From: Arthrobacter globiformis
Lineage (GTDB): Bacteria > Actinomycetota > Actinomycetes > Actinomycetales > Micrococcaceae
Reading direction: 5' to 3'
DNA length: 64,000 nucleotides
Assembly (NCBI RefSeq): GCF_030818015.1
Contig: NZ_JAUSZX010000001.1
Coordinates: 1,736,001 to 1,800,000, forward strand
Part shown: positions 41,081-48,201 of the stretch, piece after piece
How the letters are laid out: the number at the start of each line of letters is the position of its first letter
Numbering within the stretch: the stretch's first letter is position 1
Translations under genes and position numbers: made by a program
Notes under the pieces: model-generated
What the model saw: only the letters and a program-made list of their open reading frames with translations
Told to the model about the DNA's origin: nothing
Databases searched by the model: none

Positions 41081-41438
41081 TATCCCCGGCGAGATCGCGG
41101 TAACGGGCTTCGTTCCGGGCCGCGCTGCGGATGTACAGCCAGGCGCTGATTCCGGTCACAGGGTAGATCCCGGCGCCCAGCAGGAGCCAGTCCAACGGGA
41201 TCCCGGCAATCCGGGTCTGTGCCAGGCCCGGTATGGCGGCAAGCAGCAGCGGAAAGGCGCCGAGGATCAGCAGGAATCCGCCGGCCACCACAAGGGCAAG
41301 CCGGAGCTGTGATCGGATCAGCGAGCGGACGAACACCTGGCCGACGGCCGACTCCTCAGCGGACTCCCGCGGTTCGGCCGAGGAGTCGGCCGAACCGCGG
41401 GACACCGAACGGGGCGCCGTGACCCTCACTCGCGTCAT
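41076..41438 (-). CDS. Small two-helix membrane protein, symporter partner
   Basis: A 120-residue protein. A hydrophilic Ser/Glu-rich N-terminus (about 10-33, SADSSAEPRESAEESA) is followed by two membrane helices (LRLALVVAGGFLLILGAFPL and LDWLLLGAGIYPVTGISAWL) and a basic tail. It resembles the DUF485/DUF4212-type small subunits encoded before SSS symporters. ATG at 41438 overlaps the LytTR stop by 4 bases (ATGA), so it is translationally coupled. The coding region contains a 15-bp perfect hairpin. Confidence 0.75.
   Translation of the reverse strand: MTRVRVTAPRSVSRGSADSSAEPRESAEESAVGQVFVRSLIRSQLRLALVVAGGFLLILGAFPLLLAAIPGLAQTRIAGIPLDWLLLGAGIYPVTGISAWLYIRSAARNEARYRDLAGDR
41365..41402. other. 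Perfect 15-bp hairpin inside a coding region
   Basis: TCCCGCGGTTCGGCC (41365-41379) and its exact complement (41388-41402) flank GAGGAGTC. That loop can pair instead with GACTCCTC at 41350-41357, giving two exclusive folds, about 40-90 nt into the small membrane gene. Confidence 0.6.
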
Positions 41439-42154
41439 GCCTGCGGCCGGATCCTGGTTGCCTCAAGCTTCTCGCGGACGGCCGGCAGGTGCCGGCGGCT
41501 GATCGGCAATTCAGCGTCCTCGACAGACACGCTGGGGCGGCCGGCGGCGAGCTTGAGGTGGGAGACGTGGGCGAGGGCCACCAGGTAGGAGCGGTGGGTG
41601 CGGATGAAGCCCGCGTCCGCCCACTGCTGCTCCAGGTCGGCAAGGGGAACCCGGATCAGGTAGCTGGCATCGGCGGTGTGGAGCCGGGCGTAGTCACCCT
41701 GCGCCTGGACGTATGTGACGTCGTCGCGCCGGATCATCCTGGTGGTGCCGCCCTGGTCGACGGTGATCATCTCCGGAGCGGAACCGCCGTCGCGGATCAG
41801 TTCACTGATCCGGCCCACGGAGCGGGCCAGCCGCTCGGCCCGAACGGGCTTCAGCAGGTAGTCCACGGCCGCAAGCTCGAACGCCTCCAGGGCGCAGTCC
41901 TCATCCGCTGTCACAAAGACGACGGCGGGCGGCCGGCTGCTGCGGGATATGGCCCGTGCGATGTCCAGGCCGGATACCGCCGGCATGTGGATGTCGAGGA
42001 AGACGGCGTCCACCGCCTCGGCTTCAAGGACCCGAAGGGCCTCGGCACCGGAGGAGGCGCGGAGGATGGTGCCGATCCTCTCGTCACTGCCCAGGAGGAA
42101 GGCAAGCTCCTCGATCGCGGGCAGCTCGTCGTCGGCGACGAGAACGTTAATCAT
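41435..42154 (-). CDS. LytTR-family response regulator
   Basis: A 239-residue two-component regulator. The receiver domain (1-120) has acidic residues D8/D9, the phosphoacceptor Asp54 in AVFLDIHMP, T in VFVTADED and lysine in YLLKPVRAERL. The LytTR DNA-binding domain (about 130-235) has VTYVQAQGDYARLHT and FIRTHRSYLVAL. Encoded after its kinase, 61 bases apart. Expected to bind direct repeats in symporter promoters; a candidate lies at 43431-43460. Confidence 0.93.
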   Translation of the reverse strand: MINVLVADDELPAIEELAFLLGSDERIGTILRASSGAEALRVLEAEAVDAVFLDIHMPAVSGLDIARAISRSSRPPAVVFVTADEDCALEAFELAAVDYLLKPVRAERLARSVGRISELIRDGGSAPEMITVDQGGTTRMIRRDDVTYVQAQGDYARLHTADASYLIRVPLADLEQQWADAGFIRTHRSYLVALAHVSHLKLAAGRPSVSVEDAELPISRRHLPAVREKLEATRIRPQA

Positions 42155-42215
42155 GGTCCAAGGTTATCTTTCGGGCCCGCAGCTTCGGGCTTAGGAACCT
42201 CCGGCGCCGGCAATT

Positions 42216-43412
42216 TCACGCGTCGTGGTCCGGCTGGGACTTGGGCACCCGCATCGTGATGAGCGTGCCCTCGCCCGGAGCCGTCTCGATCACCAGTCCG
42301 TGCTCGTCGCCGTATACCTGCCGGAGCCGGGCATCGACGTTCCGCAGGCCCACGTGCTCACCGTCCACGTGGCCGGCCAGCATGGACTGCAGCTGCACCG
42401 GATCCATCCCCACGCCGTCGTCCTCGATGGTGACCTCGGCGAACGCCCCCGAATCGTTGGCGGAAATGGTGATGTGGCCGGGACCCTCCTTTGCCTCCAG
42501 ACCGTGCCGGACCGCATTCTCCACGAGCGGCTGCAGGCTCAGGAAGGGGATCACCGTGCTCAGCACCTCCGGCGCGATCCGCAGGCTGACCTGCACCCGC
42601 TCGCCGAACCGGGCCCGCTCCAGCAGCAGGTACCTGTCGATGCAGCGCAGCTCCTCGGCCAACGTGGTGAAGTCCCCGTGCCGCCGGAACGAGTACCGGG
42701 TGAAGTCCGCGAACTCCACCACCAGTTCCCGCGCCCGGGCCGGATCGGTGTTGATGAAGGAGGCGATGGCGTTCAGCGAGTTGTAGATGAAGTGCGGGCT
42801 GATCTGGGCGCGGAGGGCCCGCACCTCAGCCTCCATCAGGAGCGTCCGGGAGGCGTCCAGCTCGGCCAGCTCCACCTGTGCGGCCACCCAGTCGGCCACT
42901 TCGGTGGTGGCGCGTACCAGCCCTGACCCCGCCTGCGGGGCGAATGCGGCAACCGCTCCCACCACGCGCGAGCCGGCCCGGACGGGAGCCACGACGGCGG
43001 CCGCGACTGATCCGGACTTGGGGGAGTGGAGCTGCAGGTCGGCGGCGTTGAAAACCTGGGTCCTGCCGCTGGAGAGCACGTCCGCGGCGAGCGCCATCAG
43101 ACCCGGACGGAGCTCCTCGGCGGTCCCGTCCCAGGCCAGTACGCCGGATACATCCAGAATGGCCAGCGCGTCACAGCCAAGCAGGGCCCGCAGCTGGCGG
43201 CTTGCCTTGGCGGCGCCCGCGGGGTTCAAACCCGTCCGCAGGTGCCGTCCGGCTTTCGACGCGGCGTGGAGGGTGTTGTAGGTGGCCCGCTCGGCATCGG
43301 TGCCCAGCTCGCGGAAGGAGCGCAGCACCTTGAGTCCGACGGCGACGACGACGGCCACCGCGAGCGCGATGACGGCCACGGCGGCTGCGGAATAGAGAGG
43401 GGAGTCCGGCAT
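42216..43412 (-). CDS. LytS/YehU-type sensor histidine kinase with GAF domain
   Basis: A 398-residue kinase starting at ATG 43412 (MPDSPLYSAAAVAVIALAV). One N-terminal membrane helix (8-30) is followed by a GAF-like domain (about 70-170) and a His_kinase block with phospho-His207 in ISPHFIYNSLNAIASFI. An HATPase follows, with N-box LVENAVRHGLE and G-box DDGVGMD and GLRNVDARLRQVYG. There is no multi-helix 5TM sensor as in LytS/BtsS, so sensing is probably cytoplasmic through GAF (inference). The longer open frame upstream crosses the divergent promoter and is rejected. Confidence 0.92.
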   Translation of the reverse strand: MPDSPLYSAAAVAVIALAVAVVVAVGLKVLRSFRELGTDAERATYNTLHAASKAGRHLRTGLNPAGAAKASRQLRALLGCDALAILDVSGVLAWDGTAEELRPGLMALAADVLSSGRTQVFNAADLQLHSPKSGSVAAAVVAPVRAGSRVVGAVAAFAPQAGSGLVRATTEVADWVAAQVELAELDASRTLLMEAEVRALRAQISPHFIYNSLNAIASFINTDPARARELVVEFADFTRYSFRRHGDFTTLAEELRCIDRYLLLERARFGERVQVSLRIAPEVLSTVIPFLSLQPLVENAVRHGLEAKEGPGHITISANDSGAFAEVTIEDDGVGMDPVQLQSMLAGHVDGEHVGLRNVDARLRQVYGDEHGLVIETAPGEGTLITMRVPKSQPDHDA

Positions 43413-43430
43413 GCTGCCAGCGTAGCGCGT

Positions 43431-43460
43431 GCCGTTTGGCGCAGTAGCGACGCCGTTGGC
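43431..43460. promoter_or_regulatory. Candidate LytTR direct repeat in the divergent promoter
   Basis: GCCGTTTGG at 43431 and GCCGTTGGC at 43452 are direct repeats 21 bases apart. The known LytTR-type site is two copies of about 9 bp around a GTT core with roughly 12-13 bases between; spacing and core fit, flanks only partly. Confidence 0.45.
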
Positions 43461-43507
43461 CGACCGACAGCGTGCAAGCACTGGAAAATCATCCGCGCCA
43501 GATGCAG

Positions 43508-43523
43508 AGTGATGGCAGTCACA
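43508..43523. promoter_or_regulatory. CRP/GlxR-like site upstream of the acetate symporter genes
   Basis: AGTGATGGCAGTCACA matches TGTGA-N6-TCACA with one mismatch, 52 bases before the DUF485 start. Catabolite control of a carboxylate transporter would fit. Confidence 0.45.
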
Positions 43524-43574
43524 TTGGCTGGAGAAGTGCGGCCGTGTGTGAGTCAGTCTCAACGAGGAGGAATG

Positions 43575-43958
43575 ATGGGTAACGATGCCCGAACCCCGGC
43601 CGCGGCGGCGTCCGCGGACTTCGAGGAAGTCCAGGTCACGCAGCAGTTCCAGGAACTGCGCAAGCGCCACCGCAGCTTTGTGTTCCCCATGGCCATCGCG
43701 TTTCTGCTCTGGTACTTCGCGTACGTCATCCTTGCCGCCTACGCCGTGGACTTCATGTCCACCAAGGTGTGGGGCAACATCAACGTGGGCATTATCATGG
43801 GGCTGCTGCAGTTCGTGACCACCTTCGCCATCACCGGCTGGTACGTCAGCTATTCGAACCGGCGCCTGGACCCGATCGCCGCAGACATCCGGCACGGCAT
43901 TGAAGGCCACGGGTATGACAAGTCCCGCAGCAGCGCACAGGGCGGAGGAGCAAAATGA
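43575..43958 (+). CDS. DUF485 membrane protein, symporter partner
   Basis: A 127-residue DUF485 protein. The cytoplasmic start EVQVTQQFQELRKRHRSFVFP leads into two helices (FPMAIAFLLWYFAYVILAAY and IIMGLLQFVTTFAITGWYV) and a basic tail, the standard pattern of the small subunit encoded before acetate symporters (YjcH in E. coli). Start ATG 43575 sits four bases after AGGAGG; an adjacent ATG at 43572 is too close. It overlaps the symporter start by 4 bases. Confidence 0.92.
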   Translation: MGNDARTPAAAASADFEEVQVTQQFQELRKRHRSFVFPMAIAFLLWYFAYVILAAYAVDFMSTKVWGNINVGIIMGLLQFVTTFAITGWYVSYSNRRLDPIAADIRHGIEGHGYDKSRSSAQGGGAK

Positions 43959-45571
43959 TCACCATTCCCGCAGCGGTTGACGTTGCCGCACTCAAGGACA
44001 CCACGCTGCTGAACATGGGCATTTTCGCCCTGTTCGTCGCCGTCACCATGGTCATCGTTCTTAGGGCCAGCCGGAACAACAAGACGGCCGCCGATTACTA
44101 TGCCGCCGGGCGTTCCTTCACCGGCTCGCAGAACGGCACCGCCATCGCCGGCGACTACCTGTCGGCGGCCTCCTTCCTGGGCATCACCGGCGCCATCGCC
44201 ATCAACGGCTACGACGGCTTCATGTACTCCATTGGCTTCCTGGTCGCCTGGCTGGTGGCGCTCCTGCTGGTGGCGGAACTGCTCCGGAACACGGGCAAGT
44301 ACACCATGGCCGACGTCCTGTCGTTCCGCCTTCGGCAGCGTCCGGTCCGCATCGCGGCCGCCATCTCCACCCTGGCGGTCTGTTTCTTCTACCTCCTGGC
44401 CCAGATGGCCGGCGCCGGAAGCCTGATCTCGCTGCTGCTGGGCATCAGCGACTGGGGCGGACAGGCCCTGGTGATCATCGTCGTCGGCGCCCTGATGATC
44501 ATGTATGTCCTGATCGGCGGCATGAAGGGCACCACCTGGGTGCAGATCATCAAGGCCTGCCTGCTCATCGCCGGTGCCGCCGTCATGACCCTCTGGGTCC
44601 TGGCCATCTACGGGTTCAACCTCTCCAGCCTGCTGGGCGGCGCGGTCGAGGCCGCGAACAACCCTGCCGTGCTCAACCCCGGCCTGCAGTACGGCAAGAC
44701 CGAAACGTCCAAGCTGGACTTCATGTCCCTGGCCCTGGCCCTGGTGCTGGGTACGGCCGCCCTGCCGCACGTGCTGATGCGCTTCTATACGGTGCCCACC
44801 GCCAAGGAAGCCCGCAAGTCGGTCGTGTGGTCCATCTGGCTGATCGGACTGTTCTACATCTTCACGCTGGTCCTCGGCTACGGCGCCGCCGCCCTGGTGG
44901 GGGCGGACACCATCAAGGGCGCCCCGGGCGGCGTCAACTCCGCAGCGCCGCTGCTGGCCTTCCACCTGGGCGGCCCGTTGCTGCTGGGCTTCATCTCGGC
45001 CGTGGCTTTCGCCACGATCCTCGCCGTGGTTGCCGGCCTCACGATCACCGCCGCCGCCTCGTTCGCCCATGACATCTATGCCAACGTCATCGCGAAGGGA
45101 AAGGCCGACGCCGACACCGAAGTTAAGGTGGCCCGCCGCACTGTGATTGTGATTGGCGTCCTCGCCATCCTGGGCGGGATCTTCGCCAACGGCCAGAACG
45201 TGGCGTTCCTGGTGGCCCTGGCGTTCGCCGTGGCGGCCTCCGCCAACCTGCCCACCATCATCTACTCCCTGTTCTGGCGCCGATTCACCACACAGGGTGC
45301 CATCTGGAGCATGTACGGCGGGCTCGGGTCGGCCATCATCCTGATCGCGCTCTCACCGGTGGTGTCGGGCGGTGCGACCTCCATGATCAAGGGCGCCAAC
45401 TTCGCCGTCTTCCCGCTGAGCAACCCGGGCATCGTGTCCATCCCGCTGGCCTTCCTGCTGGGCTGGCTCGGCACAGTCCTGGACAAGAGACAGGAGGATC
45501 GCAGCAAGCAGGCCGAGATGGAAGTCCGGTCGCTGACCGGGGTTGGCGCCGAGAAGGCCGTGGAGCACTAG
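43955..45571 (+). CDS. Cation/acetate-type symporter (SSS family)
   Basis: A 538-residue, 13-helix sodium:solute symporter of the ActP/MctC group, importing acetate, pyruvate or propionate. Marks: AADYYAAGRSFTGSQNGTAI with GDYLSAASFLG (substrate/sodium region), KYTMADVLSFRLRQRPVR, GGMKGTTWVQIIKACLL and GTAALPHVLMRFYTVPTAKE. The start overlaps the DUF485 stop (ATGA). Followed by a strong hairpin. Control by the divergent LytS/LytTR pair is likely from position. Confidence 0.93.
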   Translation: MITIPAAVDVAALKDTTLLNMGIFALFVAVTMVIVLRASRNNKTAADYYAAGRSFTGSQNGTAIAGDYLSAASFLGITGAIAINGYDGFMYSIGFLVAWLVALLLVAELLRNTGKYTMADVLSFRLRQRPVRIAAAISTLAVCFFYLLAQMAGAGSLISLLLGISDWGGQALVIIVVGALMIMYVLIGGMKGTTWVQIIKACLLIAGAAVMTLWVLAIYGFNLSSLLGGAVEAANNPAVLNPGLQYGKTETSKLDFMSLALALVLGTAALPHVLMRFYTVPTAKEARKSVVWSIWLIGLFYIFTLVLGYGAAALVGADTIKGAPGGVNSAAPLLAFHLGGPLLLGFISAVAFATILAVVAGLTITAAASFAHDIYANVIAKGKADADTEVKVARRTVIVIGVLAILGGIFANGQNVAFLVALAFAVAASANLPTIIYSLFWRRFTTQGAIWSMYGGLGSAIILIALSPVVSGGATSMIKGANFAVFPLSNPGIVSIPLAFLLGWLGTVLDKRQEDRSKQAEMEVRSLTGVGAEKAVEH

Positions 45572-45580
45572 CCGTACCCA

Positions 45581-45624
45581 CACAGGCTGGAGCCCCCGCG
45601 CACCGCGCGGGGGCTCCAGCTGTG
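45581..45624. terminator. Terminator between convergent genes
   Basis: CTGGAGCCCCCGCGC pairs perfectly with GCGCGGGGGCTCCAG around ACC, with a CACAG/CTGTG extension across one bulge, then TTTG. Confidence 0.85.
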
Positions 45625-45668
45625 TTTGTCGCCGTCGAACTTGCCGCCGTCGGGGGTAAGCCTGTGAC

Positions 45669-46274
45669 TCAAGGCGAGTGGTGGCCCCCAGTATGTTCAC
45701 CGTGTGGCACAGCGAACTGGCCCGCCGTCGACGCGGCGAGTCCGGGCGTCGTGATGGCCGCAACCAGCAGCGCTCCGGCGAAGGCGGCGGCGAGCAGCGT
45801 TCCCGCGCCAAGTCGGCCCGATGTGTTCCGGCCCGATCCGCCAGGAAGATTGGGGGACCTGCGGCGGAGCCACGATGTGGCCGCGAGGATCATGAGGGTC
45901 AGCAGCAGGGCGGCGAGGTGGCTGATGCCCAGACCCGCCACGCCGCTCCCGGCGCCCAGAACGATGGCCGCCACATGCACGGCGGCAACCGCAGGCAGCA
46001 GGAGGGTGGAGGTCCGCAGCAGCGGGAAGCGGCTTCTGCTCAGTCCGGCAACCGTCCACCCCAGCAGGGCCGCTCCCCAGAGCAGGGCCGCCGTGGCGCC
46101 GGCCGCCCTCACTGGGAGGGCAGGGCCGGCGGCGGCAAACAGGCTGGAGGCGACGGCGAGGTTCACCGCTGCGGCGCCTAGGCCGGCAAAGCCGGCGAAG
46201 AGCCGCACGGCATCGGAGCGGAACGTTTCCTGCGTCGCCGGGGTTGCCGCGATGGCCTGGCCGGTCATCGCCAT
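45669..46274 (-). CDS. Hypothetical polytopic membrane protein
   Basis: A 201-residue protein with about five or six membrane helices (for example LFAGFAGLGAAAVNLAVASSLF and LLPAVAAVHVAAIVLGAG) and an Arg-rich loop. The His-rich C-terminus (HGEHTGGHHSP) could bind metal. Family not recognised; it resembles DUF6069/DUF4383-neighbour actinobacterial proteins only in style. It starts directly after the DUF4383 stop, so the pair is one operon. Confidence 0.7.
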   Translation of the reverse strand: MAMTGQAIAATPATQETFRSDAVRLFAGFAGLGAAAVNLAVASSLFAAAGPALPVRAAGATAALLWGAALLGWTVAGLSRSRFPLLRTSTLLLPAVAAVHVAAIVLGAGSGVAGLGISHLAALLLTLMILAATSWLRRRSPNLPGGSGRNTSGRLGAGTLLAAAFAGALLVAAITTPGLAASTAGQFAVPHGEHTGGHHSP

Positions 46275-46679
46275 CTAGGCACGGGCCGTGGCGGGGACCT
46301 TGTCCAGGGACAGGCCGACGCCGAGCAGCAGGACGGCGCTCGCCAGGTGGAGAACGTTATCCGCGCCGTTGAGGGCAATGATGTTGAGCGGCGAGCTGAG
46401 CAGGAACAGGCCGAGGATACCGACCAGGAGGTATACCGCACCCACTGCCGTGTTGACGGTGCGCGCCAGCTGGATGCCCTTGACCCCCGCGTAGAGCAGG
46501 GCCGCGCCGATGGCCAGGTGGATCACGTTGTGCAGCGGGTTGACCTCGAAGATGATCAGGTTGCTGCCTTCGGTGGAGAAGAAGCCGACTCCCGAGGTCA
46601 CGGCGAATCCGACGAGGCCCACCAGCAGGTAGACGGCTCCAAAGACCGTGGCGATAAGACGGTTAGGTGAGTTGCGCAT
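46275..46679 (-). CDS. DUF4383 domain membrane protein
   Basis: A 134-residue protein with four membrane helices. The DUF4383 pattern is clear: FGAVYLLVGLVGF, then NPLHNVIHLAIGAALLYAG, then NTAVGAVYLLVGILGL and ADNVLHLASAVLLLGVG, that is, two repeats each ending in an N..(L)H motif. Function unknown. ATG at 46679, with GGAAGG upstream. Confidence 0.9.
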   Translation of the reverse strand: MRNSPNRLIATVFGAVYLLVGLVGFAVTSGVGFFSTEGSNLIIFEVNPLHNVIHLAIGAALLYAGVKGIQLARTVNTAVGAVYLLVGILGLFLLSSPLNIIALNGADNVLHLASAVLLLGVGLSLDKVPATARA

Positions 46680-46806
46680 GGCCCAAATTCCTTCCGGTTG
46701 CCGGCCCGGGCAGATGCCCCGGCCGGATGTGCGGAGCCCCGGTCGGGACTCTCGGAAGCAATTCGGGTCAGGTCGGCTCTTGGATGGGTGGGCGGTCAGA
46801 GAAGGG

Positions 46807-47391
46807 TCAGGTCTTTGGCCGGAGCCGGATGGTGACCAGCTTCAACTCGTCCTTGCCGGCGAAACGGTACACGAGTTCGATGTCCTTGCCCTCGCACTTG
46901 ATGAGCCCGGCGACGTCCGCAATGTTGCTGCCGTTCTGCGTGCTGACTTTGAGGTCGTCGTAGGCCGTGGTGCACGACGGATCCAGCTGGAGGCTCTTAA
47001 CGCCGGAAGCGAATTCATCGCGCGTCAGCTGCTCCTTGAGGCTCGGGTCCATGTAGTCGTTGTAGGCCTTGTCCGTGTCTCCGGCGATAACCAGCTTGGT
47101 GAAGCTGTCCGCGAGGTCACCGGCCTGCCGGGTGGCCCCGCCCACGAGGTTCACCAGAAGCAGCACCCCGACTACCACCAGCAAGAGCACGCCTGCCACG
47201 ATCCCCAGGACGAGCCAGAGGCCCTTGCGGCTCCTGGCCGGAGGCATGCCGGGCAAGCCGAACGGGGAAGGTGGAAGCGGCCGCCGGCGAAGCTGCCCGG
47301 AACCGGGCTGCTGGCCCGGCTGCTCGAAACCGGGCTGCTGGCCTGGCTGGTAGGAACCGGGCTGCTGCGGGGGGAGCGGGGGATTGCTCAA
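46807..47391 (-). CDS. Hypothetical single-pass membrane protein
   Basis: A 194-residue protein starting at TTG 47391 (MSNPPLPPQQPGSYQPG) with GGAAAGG upstream. Residues 1-60 are Pro/Gln/Gly-rich with repeated QQPG units, then one membrane helix (WLVLGIVAGVLLLVVVGVLLLV), then an extracytoplasmic domain with two cysteines (DPSCTTAY, LIKCEGK) resembling the DUF4878/NTF2-like fold. It is typical of actinobacterial surface proteins with unknown function. Confidence 0.75.
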   Translation of the reverse strand: MSNPPLPPQQPGSYQPGQQPGFEQPGQQPGSGQLRRRPLPPSPFGLPGMPPARSRKGLWLVLGIVAGVLLLVVVGVLLLVNLVGGATRQAGDLADSFTKLVIAGDTDKAYNDYMDPSLKEQLTRDEFASGVKSLQLDPSCTTAYDDLKVSTQNGSNIADVAGLIKCEGKDIELVYRFAGKDELKLVTIRLRPKT

Positions 47392-47531
47392 GGGTGGGCC
47401 TTTCCGGCACCGCACCAGCGGCGCTCCAACTAACGGGGCACAGCCGGCGCCCGGTCACTTTTGTGGAATAGCCTATAGCGCCAGCGGCCCGGAACAGCGA
47501 TGCTTCCCGTGGTTACGGCCGTCTGTTGCGG

Positions 47532-48005
47532 TCAGTCTTCCGCAGAGTTGCGCTCAAGCAATGGCTGGATCCGGAAAGGTATCAGTTCACCCATGGCCAG
47601 GGCGGTATCGGTCCTCTCGACACCGTCGCAGGCCAGGATCTTCCCGTTGATCCGGAAGAGGTCTTCGGCGTCCAGTGCCACCACGCGCAGCAGCAGGTCC
47701 GCCGAGCCCGTAAGGCCGTAGCCCTCGAGGATCTCCGGCACGGCCGCCAGCTCCTCGGCAAGGGAACCGAGCTTTTGCTGCTGGACATGCACAGAGATGA
47801 AAGCCATCAGCGGATAGCCAAGGGACACCGGATTGATGCGCCGCTCGAACGACAGGAAGGCGTGCTTCTTCTCGAGCTGGGCCATCCGCGCCTGGACGGT
47901 GTTGCGGGAGAGGCCGAGCTTCTGGGCCAGGGCCACCACAGTGCGGCGCGGGTCCTGTGCCAGGGCGGAGAGCAGCCGGGTGTCTGTGCCATCCAAAGCT
48001 TGCAT
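47532..48005 (-). CDS. Lrp/AsnC-family transcriptional regulator
   Basis: A 157-residue Lrp-type regulator. The helix-turn-helix lies at about 10-60 (LLSALAQDPRRTVVALAQKL, GLSRNTVQARMAQLE), and the RAM effector domain follows (LMAFISVHVQQQK, GSADLLLRVVALDAEDL). ATG at 48005 is preferred over an in-frame start at 48023. It is divergent from the branched-chain dehydrogenase operon, so control by a branched-chain amino acid or keto acid, as in BkdR, is likely (inference). Confidence 0.92.
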   Translation of the reverse strand: MQALDGTDTRLLSALAQDPRRTVVALAQKLGLSRNTVQARMAQLEKKHAFLSFERRINPVSLGYPLMAFISVHVQQQKLGSLAEELAAVPEILEGYGLTGSADLLLRVVALDAEDLFRINGKILACDGVERTDTALAMGELIPFRIQPLLERNSAED

Positions 48006-48067
48006 AATGCGCAAGGCTAGCACGGTCCGAGGCCGTCAGACAGGGCATTGTGCTCAGTTTTTGCCGC

Positions 48068-48082
48068 GGTGGTTGTACCACC
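48068..48082. promoter_or_regulatory. Palindrome in the lrp/bkd divergent promoter
   Basis: GGTGG-TTGTA-CCACC, a perfect 5-5-5 inverted repeat between the Lrp and E1 alpha starts. It is a candidate Lrp-type operator and lies five bases before the CRP-like site. Confidence 0.4.
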
Positions 48083-48087
48083 TGAAC

Positions 48088-48107
48088 ATTGTGAGTATGG
48101 TCACAAT
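48088..48107. promoter_or_regulatory. Perfect CRP/GlxR-type palindrome upstream of the bkd operon
   Basis: ATTGTGA-GTATGG-TCACAAT is a perfect 7-6-7 palindrome that contains the exact TGTGA-N6-TCACA consensus known for CRP-family proteins (GlxR in Corynebacterium). It lies about 95 bases upstream of the chosen E1 alpha start. Confidence 0.7.
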
Positions 48108-48201
48108 TAACCGGGGCAAAGGCGCCCGGGAGGCCGGAATGCGGCGGGATCACGAGTCCTGCCGCGGGATGGTTACACGACGTCAGAAGGTTGCGGCAAC
48201 A

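Noticed and set aside
43413..43910. N-terminal extension of the histidine kinase frame
   Set aside because: It runs through the divergent promoter and DUF485 gene; the ATG at 43412 gives a clean N-terminal membrane helix.
43850..45070. Minus-strand open frame opposite the acetate symporter
   Set aside because: Shadow of a membrane-protein gene; repetitive Gly/Gln/His/Asp composition.
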